Below, in pieces: positions 63,481 through 64,000 of a DNA stretch of 64,000 nucleotides (position 1 is the first letter of the stretch; every line of letters begins with the position of its first letter). The DNA is from Chitinophaga filiformis (GTDB lineage Bacteria; Bacteroidota; Bacteroidia; Chitinophagales; Chitinophagaceae): the NCBI RefSeq assembly GCF_900102545.1, contig NZ_FNBN01000011.1, positions 159,570-223,569 on the forward strand, written 5' to 3'. Position numbers and translations under genes: made by a program. The notes under the pieces are model-generated. The model saw only the letters and a list, made by a program, of their open reading frames with translations, searched no databases and was not told where the DNA came from.

Positions 63481-63585
63481 ATTGAAAGTATTTAAAGATG
63501 AATAATAAAAGATGAAATAGAACTGTATGCATCAAAGCATACTGAGGCTTTTTTTGACCATTAATCTCATCATTGTGTATCTATG

Positions 63586-63593
63586 CAAAGATA
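63586..63593 (-). promoter_or_regulatory. Candidate promoter -7 box (TATCTTTG)
   Basis: Exact match to the classical Bacteroidota box TAtcTTTG on the minus strand, about 105 bases before the ATG at 63480. A weak -33 element (TTTA at 63619-63616) is 22 bases upstream. Confidence 0.55.
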
Positions 63594-63766
63594 CGAAAAA
63601 CAAGCCTTTACGGCCTAAATAGAAGTTACTATTTGCCCTATCTTATAAGGATGTAAATTCGTACAAACTGTCTTGTCCTGGTATAGGTTTACAGTTTTGA
63701 TGAGATAATCCGTTTGAATTTTACAATATTAAAAGATAATCCTAAAAAGGTTGTTTTGTTTAGATT

Positions 63767-64000
63767 TTAGTCCTGGATCAGGTTGACAGTATCAGCTGTT
63801 AATCCTGATCCAGGACTATCTTTTCTCTTCGTTCGCCATCTCCTTACTAATTCCCCTTGTTTTGTATGTGCCTGATTTGGAGTTAGGTAGTCGCAGCTTG
63901 CATGAGGCCTTTGTTCATTGTAGATGCGGATAGACGCTGTTACTATAGCCGCCGCGGTTTCATAGTTTTTAAATAACCGGTCCAGACCAAATTCTGACTT
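63767..64000 (-). mobile_element. 3' end of an IS3-type transposase gene (cut by window edge)
   Basis: The last 77 codons of a gene that enters from the right. The product reads KSEFGLDRLFKNYETAAAIV, TASIRIYNEQRPHASCDYLT and PNQAHTKQGE, the C-terminal part of an integrase-core (DDE) transposase of the IS3 type, where YNxxRPHxSxxYxTPxxAH follows the catalytic Glu. The Glu itself may be the one in KSEFG. A basic tail (LVRRWRTKRK) and VNLIQD follow. The stop codon lies in a 15-bp perfect inverted repeat. The rest of the element is outside the window. Confidence 0.8.
63768..63818. repeat. Perfect 15-bp inverted repeat at the transposase 3' end
   Basis: TAGTCCTGGATCAGG (63768-63782) and CCTGATCCAGGACTA (63804-63818) pair perfectly across 21 bases. 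The repeat covers the last 17 codons including the stop. Confidence 0.85.

Overview
The window reads as chromosomal DNA of a soil-type Bacteroidota, most likely Chitinophaga or a close relative (Chitinophagaceae). Signs seen directly are two SusC/SusD pairs with STN-bearing SusC proteins and sigma/FecR regulators, four large secreted proteins ending in a T9SS sorting domain (xxPNP ... PxGVYxI/V), several exact matches to the Bacteroidota -7 promoter box (TAnnTTTG), and a class I lanthipeptide-type leader of the kind known from Chitinophaga. There are no rRNA genes or CRISPR arrays; one tRNA-Leu is present. The species call is inference.

Layout. 1-2.7 kb: AT-rich small genes (secreted WEASP-repeat protein, small membrane protein, RDD protein) with a duplicated DNA fragment on both sides of the RDD gene. 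2.7-5.5 kb: two exported proteins of unknown function. 5.7-14.8 kb: polysaccharide-utilisation-type locus 1, minus strand: fecR, susC, susD and a deacetylase-like secreted protein, with the ECF sigma gene divergent from fecR. 14.8-20.4 kb: HTH protein, ankyrin protein, DHFR/RibD-like reductase, two GH43 enzymes facing each other, an orphan lanthipeptide-like precursor between them, and a receiver protein with Asn at the phosphorylation site. 20.8-26.4 kb: tRNA-Leu, an NmrA/Crp pair, membrane and zinc-knuckle proteins, a 2[4Fe-4S] ferredoxin, and a site-2-protease homologue without its zinc motif.

26.7-40.9 kb: three large T9SS cargo proteins (574, 1529 and 1406 aa). Between the second and third lie a zinc-ribbon protein, a TetR remnant, and a compact operon made of a Cys-rich secreted peptide, a beta-propeller protein and a MauE-like membrane protein. 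41.5-48.3 kb: locus 2 in the usual order sigma, fecR, susC, susD, without enzymes. 48.4-53.4 kb: DoxX-like membrane protein, SEC-C protein, alpha/beta-barrel monooxygenase-like protein, FG-GAP propeller protein and a membrane-anchored AraC regulator. 53.6-60 kb: a carboxypeptidase-regulatory/M1 peptidase fusion and a reprolysin-like T9SS metalloprotease. 60-63.5 kb: an NmrA/AraC pair, a small outer-membrane-like protein, a DUF2200 protein and an Ig-like conserved protein. The right edge holds the 3' end of an IS3-type transposase.

How the genes work together: in each Sus locus the SusD lipoprotein and SusC channel should bind and import a glycan fragment; the SusC STN domain signals to the FecR anti-sigma factor, which releases the ECF sigma factor to switch on the locus. 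The GH43 enzymes and T9SS proteins fit a life of degrading polymers outside the cell. The most novel-looking items are the orphan RiPP precursor at 18497-18652, the MauE/propeller/Cys-peptide operon at 34864-36434 and the pseudo-site-2 protease at 24696-25526. Two of these three include a short gene (51 and 54 codons) that a minimum-length cut-off would miss.
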